Source: Clostridium massiliamazoniense (GTDB lineage Bacteria; Bacillota; Clostridia; Clostridiales; Clostridiaceae). Taken from it: a stretch of 64,000 bases of DNA. The DNA is taken from the NCBI RefSeq assembly GCF_001403635.1, contig NZ_LN879468.1, positions 1,519,501 through 1,583,500 of the forward strand, in the 5' to 3' direction. The notes under the pieces were generated by a model. The model made no database searches. It saw only the letters and a program-made list of their open reading frames with translations, and was not told the DNA's origin. Each line of letters opens with the position of its first letter. Within the stretch, counting starts at the first letter, position 1. The position numbers and the translations under genes were made by a program. Positions 10,807-18,477 of the stretch are shown here, piece after piece.

Positions 10807-11106
10807 TTGACTAAAAAAATTTGTGAACTCTGTGGAAAAGAGTCAAAAACCTTATCAGAACACCACCTTATACCAAAACAATGTGGTGGAAAAAATTCAC
10901 CTGTAGTTTTATTATGTATTAATTGTCACAATCAACTACATGCTTTATTTACTAACCGTGAATTATCCTATAAATTTAATAGTATAAATAAAATTAAAGA
11001 ACAAGAAAGAATTAAACCTTATCTGAACTTTATAAAAGACAAGAATCCTGATATAGAAATTCCTATAAAAAGGTCAAGATATGTTAGGAAAAAAGGTCGC
11101 TATTAA
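10807..11106 (+). CDS. Small HNH-type zinc protein
   Basis: A 99-residue protein starting at TTG with AAAGGTGG eight bases upstream. The zinc-finger HNH layout is clear: CELCG (first CxxC), EHHLIPKQCGGKN, then CINCHNQLHALF (second CxxC and the HN...H segment). The C-terminus is basic. HNH proteins of this size are often nucleases, but many housekeeping copies have no known role. No phage genes are nearby. Function is not assigned. Confidence 0.75.
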   Translation: MTKKICELCGKESKTLSEHHLIPKQCGGKNSPVVLLCINCHNQLHALFTNRELSYKFNSINKIKEQERIKPYLNFIKDKNPDIEIPIKRSRYVRKKGRY

Positions 11107-11122
11107 AACTTTAAATATAGAA

Positions 11123-11158
11123 AAAAGCCCATGCTATCTTTATAATAGAATGGGTTTT
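11123..11158. terminator. Bidirectional intrinsic terminator
   Basis: Hairpin AAAAGCCCAT-g-CTAT / ATAG-a-ATGGGTTTT between the convergent HNH gene and the ogg gene, flanked by A- and T-rich tracts on the two sides, so it can serve both directions. Confidence 0.75.
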
Positions 11159-11207
11159 CTTTATTTTAAAATAACTATATACTAATATCCTAAAATAAAC
11201 TCTATGC

Positions 11208-12140
11208 TTATAGTTTTATTCCTTTCTCTCTGACATAATAGAATAAATACTGTTGTACAAATCCTGAAAACTTCTTAAATCTATCTCTTGCAAAATCTCT
11301 TATTTTATTTAAAGATCCTTCTTCTGCATTATAAAAATACACCATTGCTCTTTGTACCCATCTATCTACTGGAAAAGCAGAAGTTTTCCCCATTGAAAAT
11401 AACATTATACAATCTGCTACCTTTGCTCCTATACCAGCATAGTTTTGTAAGGCTTTGTGGCAAGCATCATCCTCTAAATTTACTATTCTCTCTAGGTCAT
11501 AGTTTTCTAAAAACTCTTCTTTATTTTCTACTTCTAACTTTCCTTCTTTTATTTTTATTGCATCATTTATCTTTTTTGATGTATCTACTATATACTTACT
11601 TCTAAATGACCCTCCAGCTTCTTTTACTTCCGCTTCTGTTAATCCCGCTAACTTTTCTACAGTTGGAAAAGCATAATATTCTTTACCTTTGTATTCTATT
11701 TTTTCTCCCCATCTTTTTGATATTTCATTTATAGTTCTGCTTATTACAGGAATACTGTTTCTTGCTGATATTATAAATGAAATTACAAGTTCAAAAGGTT
11801 CTTGATTTAATACTCTTATTCCATAACCAAATTCTACTGCTTCCCTTAAAATTTTATCCTTTGCAAGTTCTTTTTTAATAGTACTATAATCTCTATCTAA
11901 ATCAAAATAGTTTCTCCATATATTCTCAAAATCTTCCTTATTGGTATTCTCTAATATTATGTCATCCCCTTCTTGAATTACCTCTAATACTCTTCCATAT
12001 GCAACACCAATAAAATTATTATCATTTATTTTTTCCCATCTAAAACATTGACCACACTCAAAGGTTTGTTTTATATTAAAATTTTTTGCTGCCCTTATAA
12101 TTACTTTATTTTCTTGGAATTCTATAGCTCCACGGTCCAT
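11208..12140 (-). CDS. ogg: 8-oxoguanine DNA glycosylase/AP lyase (OGG1 type)
   Basis: A 310-residue base-excision repair enzyme of the OGG1 family. The N-terminal TBP-like domain contains FECGQCFRW. The helix-hairpin-helix (LQNYAGIGAKVADCI, about residues 231-245) is followed by the catalytic aspartate in FPVDRWVQ (D259). The Schiff-base lysine is K182 in GGSFRSKYI, matching human OGG1 Lys249. It removes 8-oxoguanine and nicks the abasic site. Similar genes occur in clostridia in place of MutM. It is 44 bases upstream of the next gene and may share its transcript. Confidence 0.92.
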   Translation of the reverse strand: MDRGAIEFQENKVIIRAAKNFNIKQTFECGQCFRWEKINDNNFIGVAYGRVLEVIQEGDDIILENTNKEDFENIWRNYFDLDRDYSTIKKELAKDKILREAVEFGYGIRVLNQEPFELVISFIISARNSIPVISRTINEISKRWGEKIEYKGKEYYAFPTVEKLAGLTEAEVKEAGGSFRSKYIVDTSKKINDAIKIKEGKLEVENKEEFLENYDLERIVNLEDDACHKALQNYAGIGAKVADCIMLFSMGKTSAFPVDRWVQRAMVYFYNAEEGSLNKIRDFARDRFKKFSGFVQQYLFYYVREKGIKL

Positions 12141-12184
12141 TTTTATTCTTCCTTCCTAAATTGATTACGCTTACTTTATATTTT

Positions 12185-12595
12185 CTAGTTTTCTTTTTCC
12201 AATTTAATAACTTCTTCTAATGCATCTGCTGCTGTTTCTATCATTATTAAACATCTTCTAGAATCGTTATATTTGTATTTTTCCTTTAATTCCGTACATT
12301 TATAAGTTCCTAATTTATCATAAAATTTATTCATAAATAGCTTTGTTAATTCTCTTGTTTTAGGACTTTGATGTCCTCTTGTTTCAGTAAACATTATTCC
12401 TATAACTGCTACAGCTCCTGCTGCTGCTCCACAAGTTTCTCCTATGGCAAAACCTCCACCAAAGGATGACATTACTTTTAATGTGTCCTTGCTTAAGTTT
12501 AAATTATAAAAATCATTAGCTGCATATAATATTGTTTCTGCACAATTTAAGTCATGACTAACATCCCACATTTCAACAGCTTTATTTTTTAACAT
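12185..12595 (-). CDS. C_GCAxxG_C_C family protein
   Basis: A 136-residue protein from the ATG at 12593-12595, which follows ATAGGAGTGAAG; an upstream in-frame start has no ribosome site. The defining pattern is visible: Cys in DLNCAE, GETCGAAAGAV, and later cysteines in YKCTEL and RRCLIM. This family is thought to bind a redox or metal centre, but its reaction is not established. It lies just upstream of ogg on the same strand. Confidence 0.88.
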   Translation of the reverse strand: MLKNKAVEMWDVSHDLNCAETILYAANDFYNLNLSKDTLKVMSSFGGGFAIGETCGAAAGAVAVIGIMFTETRGHQSPKTRELTKLFMNKFYDKLGTYKCTELKEKYKYNDSRRCLIMIETAADALEEVIKLEKEN

Positions 12596-12657
12596 AAACT
12601 TCACTCCTATCATTTTCTTATTCCTTACAAAAATACTCTACTTTAATTTTACAAAAA

Positions 12658-12683
12658 AAGACATGCTTTTTCAAGCATGTCTT
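12658..12683 (-). terminator. amt terminator
   Basis: Perfect 11-bp stem AAGACATGCTT / AAGCATGTCTT with a four-base loop, ending in seven T on the minus strand, 11 bases past the amt stop. Confidence 0.9.
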
Positions 12684-12693
12684 ATATTATCAA

Positions 12694-13905
12694 TTATTCA
12701 TCTGCTTCTGAATATTCTCCAAGTAAAGCAATATCTAATCCTTGTTCTTGTTGTTCTTTAGTTGTTCTGATTGAACCTGTTAAGTCACATACTTTGAATA
12801 TGATGTATGTTATAACTATTGTCCAAACACCAACTATTACAACTCCTAATAATTGAATTAAGAATTGGTGTACACTAGCTTGTGTTCCGTTAACTGCTTT
12901 GTTAGCGAAGATACCTATTAATAATGTACCAGTTAATCCACCCATACCGTGAACTCCCCATACATCTAAAGCATCGTCCCACTTCATTTTCTTAGCGAAT
13001 ACAACGCAGAAGAAACATACTATAGCAGCTATTATACCAATAGCAACTGATGATAATGGAGTTACATATCCAGCACATGGAGTGATTGTTGCACATCCAG
13101 CTATAGCTCCAGTTACAAGCTCTAAGAATGAGAATCTCTTATGCTCTAAGTAAGCTATTATCATCCAAACTACCATAGCTACTCCAGCAGCTACTCCAGT
13201 ATTTGTGAAAGCTATTGCAGCAGTTTTACCACTTGCTAATGCTCCACCTGAGTTAAATCCAAACCATCCAAATAATAATAATCCTGTACCAATAGCAACT
13301 AAAGTTAAGTTACCAGGGCCTTTTTTACCTTTAACAAGTCTTGGTCCGAAGAACCAAACACCTACTAATCCAGCAAATCCAGCTGTTATATGAATAACTG
13401 TACCACCAGCATAGTCAACGAATCCTAATTTAGCTAAGAATCCGCCACCCCAAATCCAGTGAGCTACTGGGAAGTAAACAAATATCATCCAAAGAACTAA
13501 TACTTTTATCCATCCACCGATGTTTATTCTGTTAGCAAAAGCACCTGTCATTAATGGAGCAGTGATTATTGCGAACATTAATTGATACATAAAGAACATT
13601 AAAAATGGTATATGACTACCATAGTTAGGGTTTACTAAGAAATCCATTCCACGGAAAGCGAAGAATTGAGCTGGATTTCCTATAACTCCTCCTATATCAT
13701 TTCCGAATACTAAACTGAATCCTCCAAAGATCCACATTATTGTTACTATACCGATAGCTACGAATGATTGGAACATCATTGTTAATGAGTTTTTCTTCTC
13801 AACTAATCCGCCATAGAAAAATGCTAATCCTGGAGTCATTACTGCAACAAGAACTGTTGCAATGACCATAAATGCCACGTCACCGTGGTTTATTACTGGT
13901 AACAT
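12694..13905 (-). CDS. amt: Ammonium channel Amt
   Basis: A 403-residue Amt/MEP/Rh channel with 11 predicted helices. It shows FFYGGLVEKKN near the N-terminus, the twin-histidine pore region (VHITAGFAGLVG and WGVHGMGGLTGT) and the family signature DYAGGTVIHITAG. It conducts ammonium or ammonia across the membrane. The ATG follows AATGAGGAGGAATAAGA. No glnK/PII gene is adjacent, unlike many amt loci. The upstream 319 bases hold two unexplained inverted repeats but no gene. Its neighbour is the orphan ureEF pair, which also concerns nitrogen. Confidence 0.96.
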   Translation of the reverse strand: MLPVINHGDVAFMVIATVLVAVMTPGLAFFYGGLVEKKNSLTMMFQSFVAIGIVTIMWIFGGFSLVFGNDIGGVIGNPAQFFAFRGMDFLVNPNYGSHIPFLMFFMYQLMFAIITAPLMTGAFANRINIGGWIKVLVLWMIFVYFPVAHWIWGGGFLAKLGFVDYAGGTVIHITAGFAGLVGVWFFGPRLVKGKKGPGNLTLVAIGTGLLLFGWFGFNSGGALASGKTAAIAFTNTGVAAGVAMVVWMIIAYLEHKRFSFLELVTGAIAGCATITPCAGYVTPLSSVAIGIIAAIVCFFCVVFAKKMKWDDALDVWGVHGMGGLTGTLLIGIFANKAVNGTQASVHQFLIQLLGVVIVGVWTIVITYIIFKVCDLTGSIRTTKEQQEQGLDIALLGEYSEADE

Positions 13906-14085
13906 TTCTTATTCCTCCTCATTTGTTTTTAAGTTTTATTTATTGAAAGTCTTTAATTCCAAATTTAATGTTCTGATAATATATGTACTTTATAATTTCT
14001 ACAGAATCAAAGACATTCTTACTATATTGATTGTGATATAAACAAAATATAAGATAATTTTTTTATTTATATTTTATTTCTTACA

Positions 14086-14143
14086 ATTTTATCTATTGCT
14101 TTAACATATTTTATTTTAAATATACTAAAGCAATAGATAAAAT
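14086..14143. repeat. Perfect 18-bp inverted repeat in the amt leader region
   Basis: ATTTTATCTATTGCTTTA (14086-14103) and its exact complement (14126-14143) are separated by 22 bases. It sits between ureF and amt. Neither strand has a proper T tract after it, so a standard terminator is unlikely. It could be a leader-RNA hairpin or the binding site of a dimeric regulator. Confidence 0.7.
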
Positions 14144-14186
14144 CTAATTTCTTATATTTTATTTTAAAATTTTTAGTATTCATAGC

Positions 14187-14228
14187 ATAATTGGCTACCA
14201 AAGCATAGCTTTGATAGCTGGTAATTAT
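14187..14228 (-). other. Imperfect hairpin overlapping the ureF stop codon
   Basis: Outer ATAATT/AATTAT arms and an inner CTACCAAAGC/GCTTTGATAG pairing enclose a three-base loop, and the ureF stop falls in one arm. It may protect or end the ureEF transcript, although no T tract follows. Confidence 0.5.
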
Positions 14229-14935
14229 GACATAAATAATCTAAATACTTGTGTTTCGTGATTTATTTGAGATAACTCTATTCCAGGAGTATTAGCCCCA
14301 AATGAATCATAATCAAGTTTTTCTATTTCTTTGTATAATTCATCAAATTTATCTGAGAATCTTTGAACTAATAATTGACCATCTTTTTGTCCTAATGGTA
14401 TAGCTCTAACAGCATTTTGTATTAATGTTGATGTTGTACTATACATATGGAATTTAATTGCTTCTTCCTCTGTCATTCCAAATTCGTACATTAATAATCC
14501 AAATACTACTGCTGGATGCCCATAAACTTCCTTAGCATATACTTTTTTTCTGTATTCTTTTAATGATTCTATATCATATAAATCTAAGTAAATACTTAAC
14601 ATTCTGCTTGCAACTAATTTTGCAGCATTTCTTGTTTCTCTAGCAACGCTTTGTGCTATTAATAAATGGTCTAACTCCCAAACTGCATCCATATTATTAT
14701 TTTCTAAAGCATCATATAACATTCTTATAGCTAATCCATCAGATGTTATAAATTGATGAGTTAAATACATATCTACCCACTTACCAAAGCTTTCTGTATC
14801 GGTAATTTGGTTATTTCTTAAATAAGTTTCCATACCATATGAGTGGTTAAATGAACCTATTGGAAAGTTTGAATCACATAATTGTAATAATCTTAAAACT
14901 TCTAATGTTTTATTAGTTGTTGATGAAGTTAACAT
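14225..14935 (-). CDS. ureF: Urease accessory protein UreF
   Basis: A full-length 236-residue all-helical UreF. Conserved segments visible are LQLCDSNFPIGSFNHSYG near the N-terminus, ARETRNAA in the middle and GHPAVVFGLL followed by STTSTLIQNAVRAIPLGQ near the C-terminus. UreF scaffolds UreG during nickel insertion into urease. It overlaps the end of ureE by 23 bases. No ureABC, ureG or ureD lies in the window, so this is an orphan chaperone pair. The frame is intact with no sign of decay. Confidence 0.9.
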   Translation of the reverse strand: MLTSSTTNKTLEVLRLLQLCDSNFPIGSFNHSYGMETYLRNNQITDTESFGKWVDMYLTHQFITSDGLAIRMLYDALENNNMDAVWELDHLLIAQSVARETRNAAKLVASRMLSIYLDLYDIESLKEYRKKVYAKEVYGHPAVVFGLLMYEFGMTEEEAIKFHMYSTTSTLIQNAVRAIPLGQKDGQLLVQRFSDKFDELYKEIEKLDYDSFGANTPGIELSQINHETQVFRLFMS

Positions 14936-15362
14936 GTCTAAACGCCCTCTTTAATTCTATATTTTCTCTTGTAAAATCTATATGTTCTTTTTTTAGTTCA
15001 TCTTCAACTAAGTAGTCATATTGAACTATCATTGTTTCGCCTTCAAATTGTGCTGGTAAATGTTTATTTCCTAATTTATGTGCTATATAACCCATTTCTG
15101 TAACATCTTTAGGTTTTATAATTAATACATCTTCACTATTTACCTTTACTATAATTAAGTTATGACCTTCTTTGTAAAGAATGTCTCCATCTCTTAATTT
15201 AGCTCCCTTTTCTAAAGATATTCCATGCTCATTTCCGTGATCTGAAGTTACTCTTATTATTCTTTTTAATAAATCATCACTATCCAAGTATATTTTTTCT
15301 GCATGATAATGTTCTTTATTTTCTAAGTCTTCTACGTTTCCTAGTATTTTTTCAAAAAGCAT
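14913..15362 (-). CDS. ureE: Urease nickel chaperone UreE
   Basis: A 149-residue UreE. The ATG at 15360-15362 is chosen because AAGGAGG lies nine bases upstream; the longer open frame to 15440 lacks a ribosome site. The N-terminal domain (MLFEKILGNVED...) and the C-terminal metal-binding domain (VTEMGYIAHKLGNKHLP, with the key His) are both present. The C-terminus lacks a histidine-rich tail. It normally hands nickel to urease. Here it has only ureF beside it, so either the rest of the urease set is elsewhere, or it serves another nickel enzyme. Confidence 0.9.
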   Translation of the reverse strand: MLFEKILGNVEDLENKEHYHAEKIYLDSDDLLKRIIRVTSDHGNEHGISLEKGAKLRDGDILYKEGHNLIIVKVNSEDVLIIKPKDVTEMGYIAHKLGNKHLPAQFEGETMIVQYDYLVEDELKKEHIDFTRENIELKRAFRHVNFINN

Positions 15363-15909
15363 ATAGAAAGTCCTCCTTTTTTCGGCTTTAATTCTAAATA
15401 ATTTGTAAAAATTGCTTATAGTGATTTTTATTAATATCATCTCTCACTTTTTACAAATTATTCATCCTAATCTTCAATTCAATATGTTATAGTTGAAATT
15501 ATAATCTCTATTAATTAAACTTTTTGTTAAGTTTGTGAATATGTAATATATGTTTTGAATATTTTTATCTTCCTTTATTCAATTTATACTTTGAAATTGA
15601 TTATGTCAACTTATCTAATTAATAGTTTTTTATTAAAAGACATAGCATTTTGCTTTTTTATTAAAATTTAATTGTTAATATTAGCTAATGGTAAAAATGA
15701 AGTTGTTACCATCATAAAATTCAAATTTATTAATAGATTTTTAACTTTTTATTAATATTCTTTTATCTCTTAAATCCTTAATATAATACATGATTTCCCC
15801 TAAAATTAAAGATACTCTTTTCCATTTAAACTATTAATTTACTCAGTAAAAAATGGACTTTTATGAAATTAATATCTTATTTTCTATTACTTATATAAAT
15901 GTATCTCTT

Positions 15910-15980
15910 CACCTGGTGAGGTGGTTATATAACTAGCTAATAAACAAAAAGGATGTATATAATTTGATACATCCCCTACT
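15910..15980 (+). repeat. Degenerate arm copy of the long-inverted-repeat family, with nfnB terminator hairpin
   Basis: Contains the family words CCTGGTGAGGTGG, ATATAACTAGCTA and then the hairpin GGATGTAT / ATACATCC (15951-15958 and 15967-15974). The hairpin lies directly 3' of nfnB and can act as its terminator on the minus strand. The rest of 15363-15909 (over 500 bases) is AT-rich intergenic DNA. No ureC, ureG or other coding remnant could be seen in it. Confidence 0.6.
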
Positions 15981-16000
15981 TTTTAAATATAATATAGTTT

Positions 16001-17386
16001 TTACTTAATTGCCTTTAAATATTCATCTATTCCCTTAGCAGCCTTTTTCCCTGCTCCCATTGCCAATATAACTGTTGCAGCTCCTGTAACAGCATCTCCT
16101 CCTGCAAATACAGCTTTTTTTGTTGTTAATCCATTGTCTTCATTAATAACTATACATTTTCTTTTATTTAATTCTAATCCTTTTGTTGTAGAACTTATTA
16201 ATGGATTAGGTGATGTTCCAAGAGACATTATTACAGTATCAACATCCATAACAAATTCTGAACCTTTTATTTCAACAGGTCTTCTTCTTCCAGAGGCATC
16301 AGGTTCTCCAAGCTCCATTTTCACACATTTCATTCCTTTAACCCAACCTTTTTCATCTTCTAATATTTCAACAGGGTTAGTTAAAACATCAAAAATTATT
16401 CCCTCTTCTTTCGCATGATGAACCTCTTCAAGTCTTGCTGGTAACTCAGCTTCGCTTCTTCTATAAACAACATGTACCTCTGAACCTAATCTTAATGAAG
16501 TTCTAGCTGCATCCATAGCAACATTTCCACCACCTATAATGGCTACTTTCTTCCCTATATTTATAGGAGTATCATAATCATCATTGATGGCCTTCATTAA
16601 ATTACTTCTAGTTAAAAGTTCATTTGCTGAAAATACTCCATTAGCATTTTCTCCTTTTATACCCATAAACTTAGGAAGTCCAGCTCCTGAACCTATAAAT
16701 ACAGCTTCAAATCCATCTTCTAATAATTCATCTATAGTTATAGTTCTTCCTACTATGGTATTAGTTTCTATTTTAACACCTAACTTTTTAACATTCTCAA
16801 TTTCTGCTCTAACTACAGTTTCTTTTGGTAATCTGAATTCTGGTATTCCATAAACAAGAACACCACCAGCTTCATGTAATGCTTCGAAAATAGTAACATC
16901 ATATCCAAGTTTAGCTAAATCCCCTGCACAGGTTAATCCAGCTGGTCCACTTCCTATAACTGCTACCTTTCTACCATTTTTATTTATTTCTATATTAACA
17001 TCTATATTATTCTCTCTAACATAGTCAGCAACAAATCTTTCTAAAGCTCCAATGGCAACAGCCTCTCCCTTTATTCCTAAAACACACTGTCCTTCACATT
17101 GATTTTCCTGTGGACAAACTCTTCCACATACAGCTGGTAAAGCTGAAGCCTTTGCTATTACTTCTGCTGCTTCTTTTATTTTCCCATCCTTTACATAGGC
17201 TATAAATTCTGGAATACTAATTGATACTGGACATTTTCCAACACATCTAGGATTCTTACAATTTAAACATCTACTTGCTTCTAACTTAGCTGATTCTAAA
17301 TCATAACCCATAGAAACCTCTTTAAAGTTTCTTGCCCTTTCTAAAGGGTTTTGTTCTCTTACCTTAATTCTTTTCATTCTATCCAT
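16001..17386 (-). CDS. nfnB: NfnB: NADPH/ferredoxin-linked flavoprotein subunit (often labelled gltA or SudA)
   Basis: A 461-residue glutamate-synthase small-subunit-like flavoprotein. N-terminal cysteine clusters (CLNCKNPRCVGKCP and CGRVCPQENQCEGQC) bind two iron-sulfur centres. FAD binding is marked by GSGPAGLTCAGDLAKLG and NADP binding by GGGNVAMDAARTSLRLG. Paired with the upstream FAD/2Fe-2S subunit, it matches NfnAB, the bifurcating NADH-dependent reduced ferredoxin:NADP+ oxidoreductase of clostridia. Stop and start of the two genes overlap by one base. No large gltB subunit is present, which argues against glutamate synthase. Confidence 0.88.
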   Translation of the reverse strand: MDRMKRIKVREQNPLERARNFKEVSMGYDLESAKLEASRCLNCKNPRCVGKCPVSISIPEFIAYVKDGKIKEAAEVIAKASALPAVCGRVCPQENQCEGQCVLGIKGEAVAIGALERFVADYVRENNIDVNIEINKNGRKVAVIGSGPAGLTCAGDLAKLGYDVTIFEALHEAGGVLVYGIPEFRLPKETVVRAEIENVKKLGVKIETNTIVGRTITIDELLEDGFEAVFIGSGAGLPKFMGIKGENANGVFSANELLTRSNLMKAINDDYDTPINIGKKVAIIGGGNVAMDAARTSLRLGSEVHVVYRRSEAELPARLEEVHHAKEEGIIFDVLTNPVEILEDEKGWVKGMKCVKMELGEPDASGRRRPVEIKGSEFVMDVDTVIMSLGTSPNPLISSTTKGLELNKRKCIVINEDNGLTTKKAVFAGGDAVTGAATVILAMGAGKKAAKGIDEYLKAIK

Positions 17387-18276
17387 TATTTATCACCTCC
17401 ACAAAGTCCACATCCACCACTGTGAGTATTTCCTTCTAAGGCTTTTAATGCTTTTCTACCCTCTTCTGTTCTGTATATTGTTTGCCTTCTCATAGCTTCA
17501 TCAAAGTTAACTAAATGACCATCAAATTCAGGTCCATCAACACAAGCAAATTTAACTTCATCGCCAACAGTTACTCTACATGCTCCACACATTCCTGTTC
17601 CATCTACCATTATAGGGTTTAAACTAACAACAGTACGTATTCCTAATTCCTTAGTTAATAAGCATACAAATTTCATCATTATCATTGGACCTATAGCTAT
17701 AATTAAATCATAGTTCTTCCCTTTATTATTAACTAAATCCTTAATTAGGTCTGTAACTAAGCCCTTAGCACCAAAAGAACCATCATCAGTAGCAATATAA
17801 AGCTCACTACTAACCTTCTCCATAGGTTCTTTTAGTATAATCATATCTTTTGTTTTAGCTCCAATTATAACCTCTGCCTTTATGTTATTTTCGCTTAACC
17901 ATTTTACTTGTGGATATACAGGAGCTGTTCCAACTCCACCAGCTACAAATAATATCTTCTTATTTTTAAGTTCTGAAATTTCCTCATGTAAAAGTTCAGA
18001 TTCTTTCCCTAAAGGTCCTACAAAGTCCATAAAGCTTTGACCTACTTCTAAAGCAGCCATCTTTTTTGTAGAGCTACCTAATACTTGAAATACAATGGTA
18101 ACAGTTCCTTCTTCTTTATTATAATCACAAATAGTTAATGGAACTCTTTCACCCTTTTCATCAATTTTAACTATAACAAATTGTCCTGGTTTAGATGATT
18201 TTGCAACTCTCGGTGCATAAACATCCATCAAGTATATATTTTCTGCTAAAAGCTCTTTTCTTTTCACAATATACAT
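17386..18276 (-). CDS. nfnA: NfnA: NAD(H)-binding FAD/2Fe-2S subunit
   Basis: A 296-residue protein from the ATG at 18274-18276, seven bases after GGGGGG; the ORF extends further without a ribosome site. It has the ferredoxin-reductase fold: FAD segment (RVPLTICDYN), NAD segment (FVAGGVGTAPVYPQ), and a C-terminal 2Fe-2S cysteine cluster (GTGMCGACRV ... CVDGPEFDG), like DHOD subunit B. With NfnB it links NADH and reduced ferredoxin to NADP+, supplying NADPH in a butyrate fermenter. Confidence 0.88.
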   Translation of the reverse strand: MYIVKRKELLAENIYLMDVYAPRVAKSSKPGQFVIVKIDEKGERVPLTICDYNKEEGTVTIVFQVLGSSTKKMAALEVGQSFMDFVGPLGKESELLHEEISELKNKKILFVAGGVGTAPVYPQVKWLSENNIKAEVIIGAKTKDMIILKEPMEKVSSELYIATDDGSFGAKGLVTDLIKDLVNNKGKNYDLIIAIGPMIMMKFVCLLTKELGIRTVVSLNPIMVDGTGMCGACRVTVGDEVKFACVDGPEFDGHLVNFDEAMRRQTIYRTEEGRKALKALEGNTHSGGCGLCGGDK

Positions 18277-18398
18277 TGCAATTCCCCCCATAATCCATAA
18301 TTATAAATTATACCATTTTTTTCTTTAATTTAATATATATTGCTTTACTTACATTTATTGAAAATATCTTTTGTAACACTTTATTCAAAAATAAAAAA

Positions 18399-18429
18399 GG
18401 AGTTAAGCCCCTTTATTGGGGTTAACTCC
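18399..18429 (-). terminator. yhgE terminator
   Basis: Strong hairpin GGAGTTAA-g-CCCC / GGGG-TTAACTCC with a six-base loop, followed on the minus strand by six T, about 50 bases past the yhgE stop. Confidence 0.92.
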
Positions 18430-18477
18430 TCTTAAAATTTTCTTAATAAAATACTTTGTTATTATTTTTTAAATTGC

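Noticed and set aside
10807-11106. HNH gene as a sign of a prophage or intron
   Set aside because: No integrase, structural phage genes, reverse transcriptase or intron ends nearby; neighbours are housekeeping genes.
15441-15905. Possible remains of ureC or ureG next to ureE
   Set aside because: No coding-like stretch or urease motif could be seen on either strand; the DNA is AT-rich intergenic sequence.
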